Below are positions 18,201 to 27,257 of a DNA stretch of 64,000 nucleotides, one piece after another. Both the position numbers and the translations under genes were made by a program. The notes under the pieces are model-generated. The model was not told the origin of the DNA. It saw only the letters and a list, made by a program, of their open reading frames with translations, and did not search any database. Every line of letters starts with the position of its first letter. Position 1 is the first letter of the stretch. The stretch comes from Chromobacterium sp. ATCC 53434 (GTDB taxonomy: Bacteria > Pseudomonadota > Gammaproteobacteria > Burkholderiales > Chromobacteriaceae). The stretch is taken from contig NZ_CP025429.1 of the NCBI RefSeq assembly GCF_002848345.1, positions 186,001-250,000 on the forward strand, read 5' to 3'.

Positions 18201-19961
18201 ATGGTCAAGCACTCCCTCCAATACAATTGGAAAGTCTATCGGCGGCTATTGGGCTACCTGCTCGGCTATTGGCAGGTCCTGTTGTTGTCGGTGCTGTCGA
18301 TGATGCTCGCGGCGCTGACCGAGCCGGCTTTGGCGTGGCTGATGAAGCCGCTGATCGACGGCGGCTTCGTCAACAAGGACCCTCACACCATGGTCTGGGT
18401 GCCGATGGCCATCGTCGGCGTCTTCCTGGTGCGCGGCCTGACCAGCTTCGTCAACGAATACACCGCCAGTTGGCTGACCGGCCATCTGGTGCAGACCTTG
18501 CGTCAGGAGATGTTCGCCAAGCTGGTCCGTCTGCCGGTGCCTTATTACGACGAGCACCAGTCGGGCCGCCTGATGTCGCGCATCGCCTACGATGTCAATC
18601 AGGTGACCGAGGCCGGTTTCAATGTGATCACCGTCACGGTGCGGGACGGCGTCACCGCCTTGTCCCTGCTGAGCCTGCTGTTGTGGATAGACTGGCAGCT
18701 GACGCTGATCTGCCTGGTGGTGATGCCGGCGGTGACGTGGTGCATGCGGGTGGTCGGCAAGCGGCTGCGCGGGCTGGCGCGAGAAAACCAGCAAAGCATG
18801 GCGCAGATGACCCAGATACTGGGCGAGAGCATAGACGGTCAGCGCGTGGTCAAGGTATACGGCGGAGAGGGGCAGGAAATCGCCCGTTTCAACCACTCGG
18901 CCGAGTCGCTGCGGCGCAATCAGGTCAAGCAGAGCGCCGCCAGCTCCGCCAGCACCGGGATCACCCAGTTGCTGATCGCCTGCGCGCTGGCGGCCATCCT
19001 GTATTTCGCCGCCCTGCGCGCCCAGCACGGCAATTTCAGCGCCGGCGGCTTCATGACCTTCCTGACCTCGATGATGGGGCTGTTCGCGCCGATCAAGCGC
19101 ATCACCGGGGTGTCGCAGGCGATGCAACGGGGGCTGGCCGCCGCCGAGTCGGTGTTCTCCTTCCTGGATACGCCGGAAGAGCCGGACCATGGCCGGCGCG
19201 TGATGCCGCAGACCCGCGGCGAGCTGGCGTTCTCCGGCGTGTCCTTCAGTTATCCCGGCTCCGAGCGTGTCGCGCTGCAGGATATCGAGCTGACGGTGCG
19301 GGCGGGCGAGACGGTGGCCCTGGTCGGTTCGTCCGGCAGCGGCAAGACCACGCTGGTCAGCCTGGTTCCGCGCTTCTACGAACCCGACGCCGGCCGGCTG
19401 CTGCTTGACGGCGTGCCGTTGACCGACATTCCCTTGGCTGATCTGCGCGGCCATATCGCCATGGTCAGCCAGGATGTGCAGCTGTTCAACGACAGCGTCG
19501 CCGCCAATATCGCCTATGGCCGACAGGGCCGGGTCGCGCGCGAGGAGATCGTCGCGGCGGCGCGCGCGGCCAATGCGCTGGAGTTCATCGAGGCGATGCC
19601 GGAAGGCTTCGACACCATGATAGGCGAGAACGGCGTGCGCCTGTCCGGCGGACAGCGGCAGCGGCTGGCGATCGCCCGCGCCTTGTTGAAGAACGCCCCG
19701 TTGCTGATCCTGGACGAGGCGACTTCGGCGCTGGACACCCAGTCGGAACGGCTGGTGCAGGCGGCGCTGGAAAACCTGATGCAGAACCGCACCACCATCG
19801 TCATCGCCCATCGCCTGTCCACGATAGAGAACGCCGACCGCATCGTGGTGATGCACCAGGGGCGGCTGGCCGAAGAGGGCGGGCACCAGGAATTGCTGGC
19901 CAGGGGCGGCTTGTATGCACGCCTGCACAGCCTGCAGTTCCGCGAGCAGGACGAGGCCTAG
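18201..19961 (+). CDS. msbA: Lipid A export ABC transporter MsbA
   Basis: A 586-residue half-transporter: an N-terminal six-helix membrane domain (about 1-320) fused to an ATPase domain. Walker A GSSGSGKTT (about 377-385), the signature LSGGQRQRLAIARAL, Walker B LLILDEATSALD and the switch histidine in IVIAHRLST are all intact. MsbA flips lipid A-core across the inner membrane. It closes the LPS operon and is followed by a strong terminator. Confidence 0.93.
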   Translation: MVKHSLQYNWKVYRRLLGYLLGYWQVLLLSVLSMMLAALTEPALAWLMKPLIDGGFVNKDPHTMVWVPMAIVGVFLVRGLTSFVNEYTASWLTGHLVQTLRQEMFAKLVRLPVPYYDEHQSGRLMSRIAYDVNQVTEAGFNVITVTVRDGVTALSLLSLLLWIDWQLTLICLVVMPAVTWCMRVVGKRLRGLARENQQSMAQMTQILGESIDGQRVVKVYGGEGQEIARFNHSAESLRRNQVKQSAASSASTGITQLLIACALAAILYFAALRAQHGNFSAGGFMTFLTSMMGLFAPIKRITGVSQAMQRGLAAAESVFSFLDTPEEPDHGRRVMPQTRGELAFSGVSFSYPGSERVALQDIELTVRAGETVALVGSSGSGKTTLVSLVPRFYEPDAGRLLLDGVPLTDIPLADLRGHIAMVSQDVQLFNDSVAANIAYGRQGRVAREEIVAAARAANALEFIEAMPEGFDTMIGENGVRLSGGQRQRLAIARALLKNAPLLILDEATSALDTQSERLVQAALENLMQNRTTIVIAHRLSTIENADRIVVMHQGRLAEEGGHQELLARGGLYARLHSLQFREQDEA

Positions 19962-19974
19962 CCAGGCTCTCAAA

Positions 19975-20006
19975 GCAAAAAGGCCGCGAATTCGCGGCCT
20001 TTTTTG
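19975..20006. terminator. Bidirectional intrinsic terminator
   Basis: AGGCCGCG (19981-19988) and CGCGGCCT (19993-20000) form a stem with loop AATT, with an A-run before and a T-run after. It can end msbA transcripts and those of the convergent TPR gene. Confidence 0.92.
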
Positions 20007-20027
20007 CGTGCCTCCGATACCGGCGCG

Positions 20028-20411
20028 CTACAGTTCCATCGAGAACAACGGGTCCTGCGGGTCCAGCTGGCGGCCATTCTCCTGGATGGTGCGCCATACC
20101 GGCTGTCCCTGCACCTGTTCCCGCACGTCGCGGGCCAGCAGCGCGTAGGCCTTGCGGTTCCTGTCTTGCGAGTAGACGCGCAGCAGCGCCACCTTGGCGT
20201 GCAGATTGTCGGGATCGTCTTTCAGGGAATCCTTCAGGACCCTCACCGCTTCACGGGTGCGGCCGTAGGCTAGGTAGACTTCGGCCTCTCCCACCGGATC
20301 GATGCCGCGATGGGTCGGCTTGGTGTATCGCAGGCGTCGCCAGAACTGGCGCAAGGAATAATAGACAAGCATCAGGGCCAAGCTGCTGGCCAGTGCCGTA
20401 AAAACATCCAT
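20028..20411 (-). CDS. FimV-like TPR protein with an N-terminal membrane anchor
   Basis: A 127-residue protein. A hydrophobic helix (about 1-20, ALASSLALMLVYYSL) is followed by a basic stretch and a TPR-like pair (AEVYLAYGRTREAVRVLKDS and HAKVALLRVYSQDRNRKAY) of the kind found at the C-terminus of FimV proteins. A scaffolding role near the cell envelope is inferred. It lies downstream of aroB, 110 bp away, on the same strand as the pil-aro genes. Confidence 0.6.
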   Translation of the reverse strand: MDVFTALASSLALMLVYYSLRQFWRRLRYTKPTHRGIDPVGEAEVYLAYGRTREAVRVLKDSLKDDPDNLHAKVALLRVYSQDRNRKAYALLARDVREQVQGQPVWRTIQENGRQLDPQDPLFSMEL

Positions 20412-20522
20412 TCTGTTTCTCCCCCTCGGTGGTACAACATCTTATGTAGTCTGTTGATTATTCTGAAGAGGAGGGCGGCTTGGCAATCCGTATAAATCCG
20501 TAAACCGCCCGACAGCCCGAAA

Positions 20523-21602
20523 TCAGCTGTTTGCCCGTAGCGTCCGCTCCAGTAGTTCGGGGGCCAGGCCGGGCTGGATCTCCGCCCGGCCCAGTTCGCG
20601 CAGCAGCACGTAGCGTACGGTGCCGGCCTCCACCTTCTTGTCGTGCGCCATCAGGCGCAGCCATTGTTCGGTGGGCATCTGCGGCGCCCGGACCGGCAGG
20701 CCGGCGGCGGCGATCAGTCGCCGCACCCGCTCGACGTCGGCGGCGGACAGCCAGCCCAGTTCGGCCGACGCGGCGGCGGCCAGCACCATGCCGGCGGCGA
20801 CGGCTTCGCCGTGAAGCCAGACGCCGAAGCCCAGGCCGGCCTCGATCGCGTGGCCGAAGGTATGGCCCAGGTTCAACAGCGCGCGCACGCCATTTTCCTT
20901 TTCGTCTTCGGCGACGATGGCGGCCTTCATCTCGCAGCTGCGCTTCACCGCGTATTGCAGCGCCGCGCTGTCGCGGGCGCGCAGCGCGGCCATATTGTCC
21001 TCCAGCCAGGCCAGGAAGTCGGCGTCGCCGAGCAGGCCGTATTTGATCACCTCGGCCAGGCCGGCCGACAGCTCGCGTTCAGGCAGCGTCGCGAGCAGGT
21101 CCATGTCGGCGATCACCGCCTTCGGCTGGTAGAAGGCGCCTATCATGTTCTTGCCGAGCGGATGGTTGATCGCGGTCTTGCCGCCGACCGACGAGTCCAC
21201 CTGCGCCAGCAGCGTGGTGGGAATCTGGATGAAGGGCGCGCCGCGCTGGTAGCAGGCGGCGGCGAAGCCGGTCATGTCGCCGATCACGCCGCCGCCCAGC
21301 GCGATCAGCGTGGTCTTGCGCTCGGCGTTGTCGGACAGCAGCGCGTCGAAGATCAGGTTCAGCGTCTGCCAGTCCTTGTGGACTTCGCCGTCGGGCAGCG
21401 TCACGGCGGCGCAGGACACGCCGCGGGCCTCCAGCGCGCCTTGCAGCCGGGCCAGGTAGAGCGGGGCGACGGTTTCGTTGCTGACGATGGCCACTTTCGG
21501 CAGCGGCAGGTGGGGCAGCAGCAGATCGACCTGTTCCAGCAATCCATGGCCAATATGTATCGGGTATCGGGTATCGGGCAGGATCAGGTCGAGGGTGATC
21601 AC
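20523..21602 (-). CDS. aroB: 3-dehydroquinate synthase
   Basis: A 359-residue Aro[41 protein letters not shown] and [11 protein letters not shown] include the NAD- and zinc-binding residues (two of the zinc histidines in GHTFGHA). It catalyses the second step of the shikimate pathway, DAHP to 3-dehydroquinate. GTG start at 21602, three bases after the aroK stop, so the two are coupled. Confidence 0.95.
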   Translation of the reverse strand: MITLDLILPDTRYPIHIGHGLLEQVDLLLPHLPLPKVAIVSNETVAPLYLARLQGALEARGVSCAAVTLPDGEVHKDWQTLNLIFDALLSDNAERKTTLIALGGGVIGDMTGFAAACYQRGAPFIQIPTTLLAQVDSSVGGKTAINHPLGKNMIGAFYQPKAVIADMDLLATLPERELSAGLAEVIKYGLLGDADFLAWLEDNMAALRARDSAALQYAVKRSCEMKAAIVAEDEKENGVRALLNLGHTFGHAIEAGLGFGVWLHGEAVAAGMVLAAAASAELGWLSAADVERVRRLIAAAGLPVRAPQMPTEQWLRLMAHDKKVEAGTVRYVLLRELGRAEIQPGLAPELLERTLRANS

Positions 21603-21605
21603 GAA

Positions 21606-22145
21606 TCAGCTTCCTTGGCTTGGATGGCGGGCCTGCAACTGGTCCACCAGGCGGGCGACCAGAAGATTGACGTTTTGTTGGGTGGTGTCGACGATGATGT
21701 CGGCGATTTCACGGTACAGCGGGTCGCGTTCGTTGAACAGCGTTTCCAGCTTGGCGCGCGGATCGGCGATCTGCAGCAGCGGGCGGTTCTTGTCGTGCAG
21801 GGTGCGGGCCAGCAGATCGTCGATGGCGGCGCGCAGGTAGATGACGGTGCCGTAGCGCGCCAGCACCTGGCGGTTCTCCTCGCGCAGCACGGCGCCGCCG
21901 CCGGTGGCCAGCACGATGTCCTGCTGGCGGGCCAGATCGAGGATCACGCAGGCCTCGCGATTGCGAAAGCGCATTTCGCCCTCGATGTCGAAGATGGTGG
22001 CCACGCGCACGCCGGTGCGCGCCTCGATTTCCTGGTCGGAATCGTAGAACGTCTTGCCGGTGCGGCGCGCCAGCGCTCTGCCCACCGTGGTCTTGCCCGC
22101 GCCCATCAGGCCGACCAGAAAAAAGTTGCCTGCCAATTTCTCCAT
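21606..22145 (-). CDS. aroK: Shikimate kinase
   Basis: A 179-residue P-loop kinase. GLMGAGKTTVGRALA is Walker A; FYDSDQEIE, FRNREA and LATGGGAVL are the shikimate-binding motifs. It phosphorylates shikimate at the 3-hydroxyl. ATG at 22145 (MEKLAGNFF) is preferred to one nine bases further upstream. The pilQ-aroK-aroB order is a common proteobacterial arrangement. Confidence 0.94.
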   Translation of the reverse strand: MEKLAGNFFLVGLMGAGKTTVGRALARRTGKTFYDSDQEIEARTGVRVATIFDIEGEMRFRNREACVILDLARQQDIVLATGGGAVLREENRQVLARYGTVIYLRAAIDDLLARTLHDKNRPLLQIADPRAKLETLFNERDPLYREIADIIVDTTQQNVNLLVARLVDQLQARHPSQGS

Positions 22146-22189
22146 GGCAGGCATTGTAGCCGATAGCCGTCGGCTCTGTCTTGACCCCG

Positions 22190-24292
22190 TCAGCTGCCGG
22201 CGGCGATCAGGTCGTTGACCACTTTGGGGGTGATGAAAATCAGCAGTTCGCTGCGTTTGTCGATTTTCTGCGTGCTGCGGAACAGCGCGCCCAGCAAGGG
22301 GATGTCGCCGAGCAGCGGCACCTTGTTGGTCACATTGTCCAGCTGCTGCTGATAGATGCCGCCTATCACCACGGTGCCGCCGTTGTCGACCAGCACCTGG
22401 GTGACGATCATCTCCGTGGTCAGCGACGGCGTGCCGTTGACCGTCTGCTGGAAGTTGGCGGAATCCTTGTTGACGGTGACGTCCAGCAGCACGTGGTTGT
22501 CCGGCGTGATCTGCGGCTTTACCTTCAGGCTCAGCACCGCCTTCTTGAACGATACCGAGGTGGCGCCGCTGGAGCTGGCTTCCTGGTACGGAATTTCGGT
22601 GCCCTGCTCGACGGAGGCTTCCTGCCGGTCCGAGGTCATCACCCGCGGGCTGGAGATGATGCGGCCCTTGTCCTCGGCCTGCAGCGCCTGCAACTCCAGG
22701 CCGATGATGCCGGACTGGCCGACGCTGTACAGCGCGGTCAGCGAGCCGGCCGGATTGCTGATCGGCAGGTTGACGCCCGGAGTGACCGCGTACGGCGTCG
22801 GCGTCGCCGACTTCACCGGCGGAATGCGGCCGTTGGCGTTGGTGATGGAGTTGGCGAGGCCGCTGCCGCTGAGCAGGCCGGTGCTGCCCACGCGTTCGTA
22901 GGCGAGGCGCACGCCGAGATCGCGTTCCCAGTTGTCGGTGGCCTCGACGATGCGCGCCTCGATCAGCACCTGCTTCACCGGAATGTCGGTCTTGGCGATG
23001 ATGTCGCGCAGCTTGTCTATCACGGTGCCGATGTCGTTGATGATCACGGTATTGGTTTTCGGATCGATCAGCACGCTGCCGCGCTCGGACAGCAGGCTCT
23101 CCTTCTTGCCGGAGGTGTTGTCGCCGTCCAGCACTTTCTTGAAGTCCTCGGCCGAGCGGTAGCGCAGCACGAAGGTTTCCGAGCGCAACGGCTCCAGCGT
23201 CGCCAGCTGCTGGCGCGCTTCCTGCAGCTGCTTGTCGCGCGCCAGGAGTTCGTCGCGCGGCGCGATTTGTATGATGTTGCCGTTGCGGCGCTGGTCCAGG
23301 CCCTTGGTCTGCAGGATCAGGTCCAGCGCCTGGTCCCAGGGCACGTCTTTCAGCCGCAGCGTGATATTGCCGCTGACCGAGTCGCTGGTGACGATGTTGA
23401 GCCCGGTGAATTCGGCGATCACCTGCAGCACGGTGCGCACTTCGATGTTCTGGAAGTTCAGCGACAGCTTGTCGCCCTTGTACTGCGGCTTGCCGTTGCC
23501 GGTGTCGGCCACCAGGTCCGCCGACGGGCGGCGCACCTCGACCACCAGCTTGCCGTCGGTCTGGTACGAGGAGTAATCCCAGTCGCCCTGCGGCATGATC
23601 AGCAGCCGGATGTTGTTGCCCTGGTTGACGGCGTCCACCTTGGCCACCGGCGTGCCGAAGTCGGTGACGTCGAGCCGGCGCACCTGCTGGCGCGGCAGCG
23701 CGGCGCCGATGACGTTCACCACCAGGTTCTTGCCGTCGCGGCGGATGTCGACCGGGGTGTTGGGGCTGGGCAGCGTCAGCGCCACCTGGCCCTCGCCGTT
23801 GCGGCCGCGGCGGAAGTCCAGGCTGGCGCCGGTCGACGCGCCGACCATCGGGGACGCCTGGTTTTGCGGCGGCAGCTGTTCGACCGGCGTGGCGTCCTGG
23901 CCCGGCGACAGCGAGCCGTCCAGCGTCAGCAGCAGCTTGTTGCCGCTGACCACGCTGCGGTAGGAGGCGTTGCGGGCCAGGCTGAGCACCAGCCGCGAGC
24001 GGCCGGTGGCCTCGACGGCGACGGCCGAGCGCACCAGCGCGCCGTCGCTGTTGACGGTTGGTTTGGCCAGCTTGACGCCGGTGTCGGCGAAGTCCAGCGC
24101 GATGCGCGGCGGATTGGACATGGCGAAGCTGTTGGGTCGCACCGCCGGACCGTCGAAGGTGATCTGCACCGTCTGCTGGTTGCCGTCGACCTTGCCCATC
24201 TCTATCGCGGTGATGGCCGGCCCCGCCCACGCGGCTTCCGCTGCCAGGCCCAGCGCCAGCCCGCCCAGCAATGCGATGGAAAACTTGTTCAT
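22190..24292 (-). CDS. pilQ: Type IV pilus secretin PilQ
   Basis: A 700-residue outer-membrane secretin. A signal peptide (1-24, ending EAAWA) leads two AMIN domains (about 28-250), then secretin N-domains (GLNIVTSDSVSGNITLRL; GSVLIDPKTNTVIINDI) and the C-terminal secretin core (VEQGTEIPYQEAS, VLIEARIVEA, GGTVVIGGIY, LGDIPLLGALFR). The dodecamer forms the pore through which the pilus passes. Start codon overlaps the pilP stop. Confidence 0.95.
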   Translation of the reverse strand: MNKFSIALLGGLALGLAAEAAWAGPAITAIEMGKVDGNQQTVQITFDGPAVRPNSFAMSNPPRIALDFADTGVKLAKPTVNSDGALVRSAVAVEATGRSRLVLSLARNASYRSVVSGNKLLLTLDGSLSPGQDATPVEQLPPQNQASPMVGASTGASLDFRRGRNGEGQVALTLPSPNTPVDIRRDGKNLVVNVIGAALPRQQVRRLDVTDFGTPVAKVDAVNQGNNIRLLIMPQGDWDYSSYQTDGKLVVEVRRPSADLVADTGNGKPQYKGDKLSLNFQNIEVRTVLQVIAEFTGLNIVTSDSVSGNITLRLKDVPWDQALDLILQTKGLDQRRNGNIIQIAPRDELLARDKQLQEARQQLATLEPLRSETFVLRYRSAEDFKKVLDGDNTSGKKESLLSERGSVLIDPKTNTVIINDIGTVIDKLRDIIAKTDIPVKQVLIEARIVEATDNWERDLGVRLAYERVGSTGLLSGSGLANSITNANGRIPPVKSATPTPYAVTPGVNLPISNPAGSLTALYSVGQSGIIGLELQALQAEDKGRIISSPRVMTSDRQEASVEQGTEIPYQEASSSGATSVSFKKAVLSLKVKPQITPDNHVLLDVTVNKDSANFQQTVNGTPSLTTEMIVTQVLVDNGGTVVIGGIYQQQLDNVTNKVPLLGDIPLLGALFRSTQKIDKRSELLIFITPKVVNDLIAAGS

Positions 24293-24813
24293 TTGTTCTG
24301 CCCTTGTTCGTCAAGATGCAGGCTGCTGTCGCGCTGCACCCATTCCCCATTCAGGTCTTCGACGGTTTCGGAAAGCACGACTTGGGAATCGTCGATGGCG
24401 GTGACCTTGCCGAAATTGGGACCGATGTAGTTGCCGGACTGCACCCTGTAGATGGCGCCCTCCGGCGTGCGGATCAGCGCGTACATCGCATTGCCGCGCC
24501 TGAGCGTGCCCACCATCGCCAGCTTGTCCAGCTCATAGTTCTCCAGCGCTTCGCGCGGTCGCTTCATGTCGGGGGCGTTGGCCGAGTTCTGCGTCTTGCC
24601 GGCCTGCAGCTTCTGCGCGTTGAACGGATCCGTCAGGTCGAAGGCCTGGTAGCTGAACGGCTTGTAGGTCTGCACCTGCGGCAACGGCTCGATCTGGCCG
24701 CGCAGCCCCTGGCTGCTGGTGACCATCCAGGCTCTCAGATCTTCGGTGCCGGGACCGCCGCAAGCGCAGAGCAGCAGCGTCAGGGGCAGCAGTCCGGCCA
24801 GTCGTCTGTTCAT
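24289..24813 (-). CDS. pilP: Type IV pilus lipoprotein PilP
   Basis: A 174-residue inner-membrane lipoprotein with the lipobox LLLCACG (lipidated Cys near residue 16-18). After a flexible region comes the HR domain (PREALENYELDKLAMVGTL, YRVQSGNYIGPNFGKVTAI) that binds PilQ and links it to PilNO. It overlaps pilQ by four bases. Confidence 0.93.
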   Translation of the reverse strand: MNRRLAGLLPLTLLLCACGGPGTEDLRAWMVTSSQGLRGQIEPLPQVQTYKPFSYQAFDLTDPFNAQKLQAGKTQNSANAPDMKRPREALENYELDKLAMVGTLRRGNAMYALIRTPEGAIYRVQSGNYIGPNFGKVTAIDDSQVVLSETVEDLNGEWVQRDSSLHLDEQGQNK

Positions 24814-24826
24814 CGCGTCGGCCCCC

Positions 24827-25444
24827 TCACTTGGCCGGCGCCGGCGCCAGTCCCGCCCGCTCGCTGGGTTCCAGCGCGCGGTAGGTGTGGGCGGTGGCGT
24901 CCATGGTCAGCCGGTTGTCCTTGCCATTGCTCGGATTGAGGCTGATGTCGCTGATGGTGACGATGCGGGACAGCTGGGCCACGTCGTTGACGAAGGCGGC
25001 CAGGTCGTTGTAACTGCCGGACAGGCGTATGGTGATCGGCACCTCGGCCATTTCCGCCGAACGGGTCTCGGTGCCGGGCTTGAACAGGTCGAACTGCAGG
25101 CCGCGGCCGATGCCTGCCTGGTTGATTTCGGTCAGCAAGGTGTCCATGTCGGACTTGGTCGGCAACTGCTTCAGCAGCGCGCCGAAGGAGGCGTCGATCT
25201 CCTTCAACTGCTGTTGCAGCGCGTCGAGGTTGACCGCCTGGCGCTTCTTGTCGATGAAGGTCTGCTTCAACTGATCCTCGTGCTGGCGCGCCTGGTTCAG
25301 GTGATCGTTCTGTTCGCCGAGCACGAAGAAGTACCCGAGCCCGATCACCAGCAGCGCCAGCAGCGCCAGCATCAGCCCCTGGGCCTGCAACGGCCAGTTG
25401 GGCATGTCCTTGGGGTCGAGCGCGCGTAGTTCGTCCAGCGTCAT
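24827..25444 (-). CDS. pilO: Type IV pilus alignment protein PilO
   Basis: A 205-residue bitopic protein. One membrane helix (about 24-42) is followed by a coiled coil (about 45-95) and a periplasmic ferredoxin-like domain (IGRGLQFDLFKPG, EVPITIRLSGSYNDLAAFV). It pairs with PilN to connect PilM in the cytoplasm to PilP/PilQ. ATG at 25444 overlaps the pilN stop. Confidence 0.93.
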   Translation of the reverse strand: MTLDELRALDPKDMPNWPLQAQGLMLALLALLVIGLGYFFVLGEQNDHLNQARQHEDQLKQTFIDKKRQAVNLDALQQQLKEIDASFGALLKQLPTKSDMDTLLTEINQAGIGRGLQFDLFKPGTETRSAEMAEVPITIRLSGSYNDLAAFVNDVAQLSRIVTISDISLNPSNGKDNRLTMDATAHTYRALEPSERAGLAPAPAK

Positions 25445-26028
25445 GGCTTGGCTCCCGGTGGTTTGCCGCCCGGCGGCGGCGTGGCAGGGGTCTGGCGCAG
25501 GCTGGCGTTCAGGGTGAAGGCGCTGACGCGCTGGTTGTTGACGATGGTGGCCGACACCTCGACCAGCACCGGCGCCTCGAAGCTCTCCGATTGGCCGAGC
25601 TGGCGCATGTAGCCGGACACGCGCGCGCCGGACTGGGCGTAGCCGGTCAGCGTGACCTGGTTGCCGGTCTGCTTGAAGGTGCGCAGATAGACGCCGTCCG
25701 GCGTCTGCCGGACCAGCTGGTCGAACAGGTGCACGGCCTCGTTGCGGCCTTCCTGCAGCCGCTCCACCAGCTGCTTGCGAGCCAACAGGTCGTCGCGTTG
25801 CTTCTTCAGTTTGCCGATGTCCTTGATCTGGCCGTCCAGCCTGCCGATCTCGGTCTGCAGGAACTGGTTGCGCACCTCCTGCTGCGCGACCTGATGGTCC
25901 AGCACCAGATAGGCCACGGTCACCAGCAGCAGCGACGCCACGGCGGTGGCGCCCAGCATCAGCTGGAAGCGCAGCCGGTGGGCGGCTTTTTTCTGCTCGC
26001 GGTGGGGGAGGAGGTTGATCCGTATCAT
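25441..26028 (-). CDS. pilN: Type IV pilus alignment protein PilN
   Basis: A 195-residue protein whose first residues MIRINLLPHRE are the conserved PilN peptide that docks into PilM. A membrane helix (about 22-42), a coiled coil and a periplasmic domain follow. The C-terminus is Pro/Gly-rich (PATPPPGGKPPGAKP). It abuts pilM without a gap. Confidence 0.94.
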   Translation of the reverse strand: MIRINLLPHREQKKAAHRLRFQLMLGATAVASLLLVTVAYLVLDHQVAQQEVRNQFLQTEIGRLDGQIKDIGKLKKQRDDLLARKQLVERLQEGRNEAVHLFDQLVRQTPDGVYLRTFKQTGNQVTLTGYAQSGARVSGYMRQLGQSESFEAPVLVEVSATIVNNQRVSAFTLNASLRQTPATPPPGGKPPGAKP

Positions 26029-27141
26029 TCAGTCGAACCTCCTGAGCGCCAGGCCGCAGGCGATCAGCAGCGAAGGCGCGTCCATCAGCAGCTCCTTCAA
26101 CCGTATCGTCGGAGATTGCACCATGGTGGTGAACGGATTGGCGATCATGGTGCTGATCTGGGTGCGGCCGGCGACCGCGTCGTCTAGGCCGGGCAGCATG
26201 CTGCAGCCGCCGGCGAGCAGGATGTAGTCGACGCGCAGATACTGGGACACGCTGACGGTGGTGTAGAAGAACTGCAACGCGCGCTGGATCTCCTGGGCCA
26301 GCGAATCGATGAAGGGGTGCATCAGCTCCGGCTCGTAGCCGTCGGGCAGCGCCATGCTGCGCTTGCCGTTCTCGGCCTCGTCGAAGCTGATGTTGTAGCG
26401 GCGCTGGATGTCGCGCGTCAGCTGGTGGCCGCCGAAAGCCTGCTCGCGGTAGTAGATCTGCTGGCTGTTGCGGATGATGTTGCAGTGGATGCGGGTGGCG
26501 CCGATGTCGAACAGCGCGAAGGTCTGGTTCATGCCCTGGTCGGGCAGTTGCTGCTGGATCTGCTCGAAGGCGGTCATCATCGCGAACGATTCGACGTCGA
26601 CCACCTGGGCGCGCAGGCCGGCCATCTCGACCACCGCCACCCTCTCCTCGACCTTCTCCTTGCGCGCGGCGCACAGCAGCACTTCCAGGTCGTCTATGCT
26701 GGACGGCGACGGGCCGAGCACCTGGTGGTCGAGATTGACCTCGTCCAGCGGGAACGGAATGATCTGGTTGGCCTCGGACTCCAGCATCTGGTCGAGGTCC
26801 TCGGTCTGGCTGACCGGCACCAGCAGCTTCTTGTAGATGGCCATCTGCGTCGGAATGGCGATGGCGGCGCTGCGTATCGGGCTGCCCAGTCGCTTCCAGG
26901 CATGGCGCAGCGCTTCGGCGATGCCGTCGATCTCCACCAGATTGCCATCGTTGACGGCGTCCTTGGGCAGCGCCTCTATCACATAGCGCTCGACCTGGTA
27001 GTTCTTGCCATTGCGCGACAGCTCCACCAGCTTGATCGCGGTATTGCTGATATCCAGGCCCAGCAGCGGCGCGTTGCGGGATTTCCCGAGTCCCAGTTGT
27101 TCGAGCCACGGCTGTCCGAACCTAAGTTTGTCGAATAGCAT
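26029..27141 (-). CDS. pilM: Type IV pilus ATPase-fold protein PilM
   Basis: A 370-residue actin/FtsA-fold protein of the cytoplasmic face: LLGLDISNTAIKLVELS, FALFDIGATRIHCNII and YILLAGGCSMLPGLDDAV are nucleotide-site motifs. It binds the PilN N-terminus. The start at 27141 (MLFDKLRFG) has GAGGCG eight bases upstream and is preferred to an ATG nine codons earlier. It is first in the pilMNOPQ-aroKB run and divergent from mrcA. Confidence 0.93.
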   Translation of the reverse strand: MLFDKLRFGQPWLEQLGLGKSRNAPLLGLDISNTAIKLVELSRNGKNYQVERYVIEALPKDAVNDGNLVEIDGIAEALRHAWKRLGSPIRSAAIAIPTQMAIYKKLLVPVSQTEDLDQMLESEANQIIPFPLDEVNLDHQVLGPSPSSIDDLEVLLCAARKEKVEERVAVVEMAGLRAQVVDVESFAMMTAFEQIQQQLPDQGMNQTFALFDIGATRIHCNIIRNSQQIYYREQAFGGHQLTRDIQRRYNISFDEAENGKRSMALPDGYEPELMHPFIDSLAQEIQRALQFFYTTVSVSQYLRVDYILLAGGCSMLPGLDDAVAGRTQISTMIANPFTTMVQSPTIRLKELLMDAPSLLIACGLALRRFD

Positions 27142-27222
27142 CTGCGCCTCAATCCCGTCTCTTCGCAACAGAATTTCGAACTGTTGCCGCCATTGTTTGT
27201 CTTGTTGGCTTTCACAAGACGT

Positions 27223-27228
27223 TATAAT
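27223..27228 (+). promoter_or_regulatory. Consensus -10 element upstream of mrcA
   Basis: A perfect TATAAT lies 30 bases before the mrcA start codon in the 116-bp region shared with pilM. No good -35 is visible at the usual distance (TTGTTG with a 15-base spacer is the best), so the promoter call is moderate. Confidence 0.55.
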
Positions 27229-27257
27229 CCGGTTTCCAGTGAAAGCCCATCGTAAAT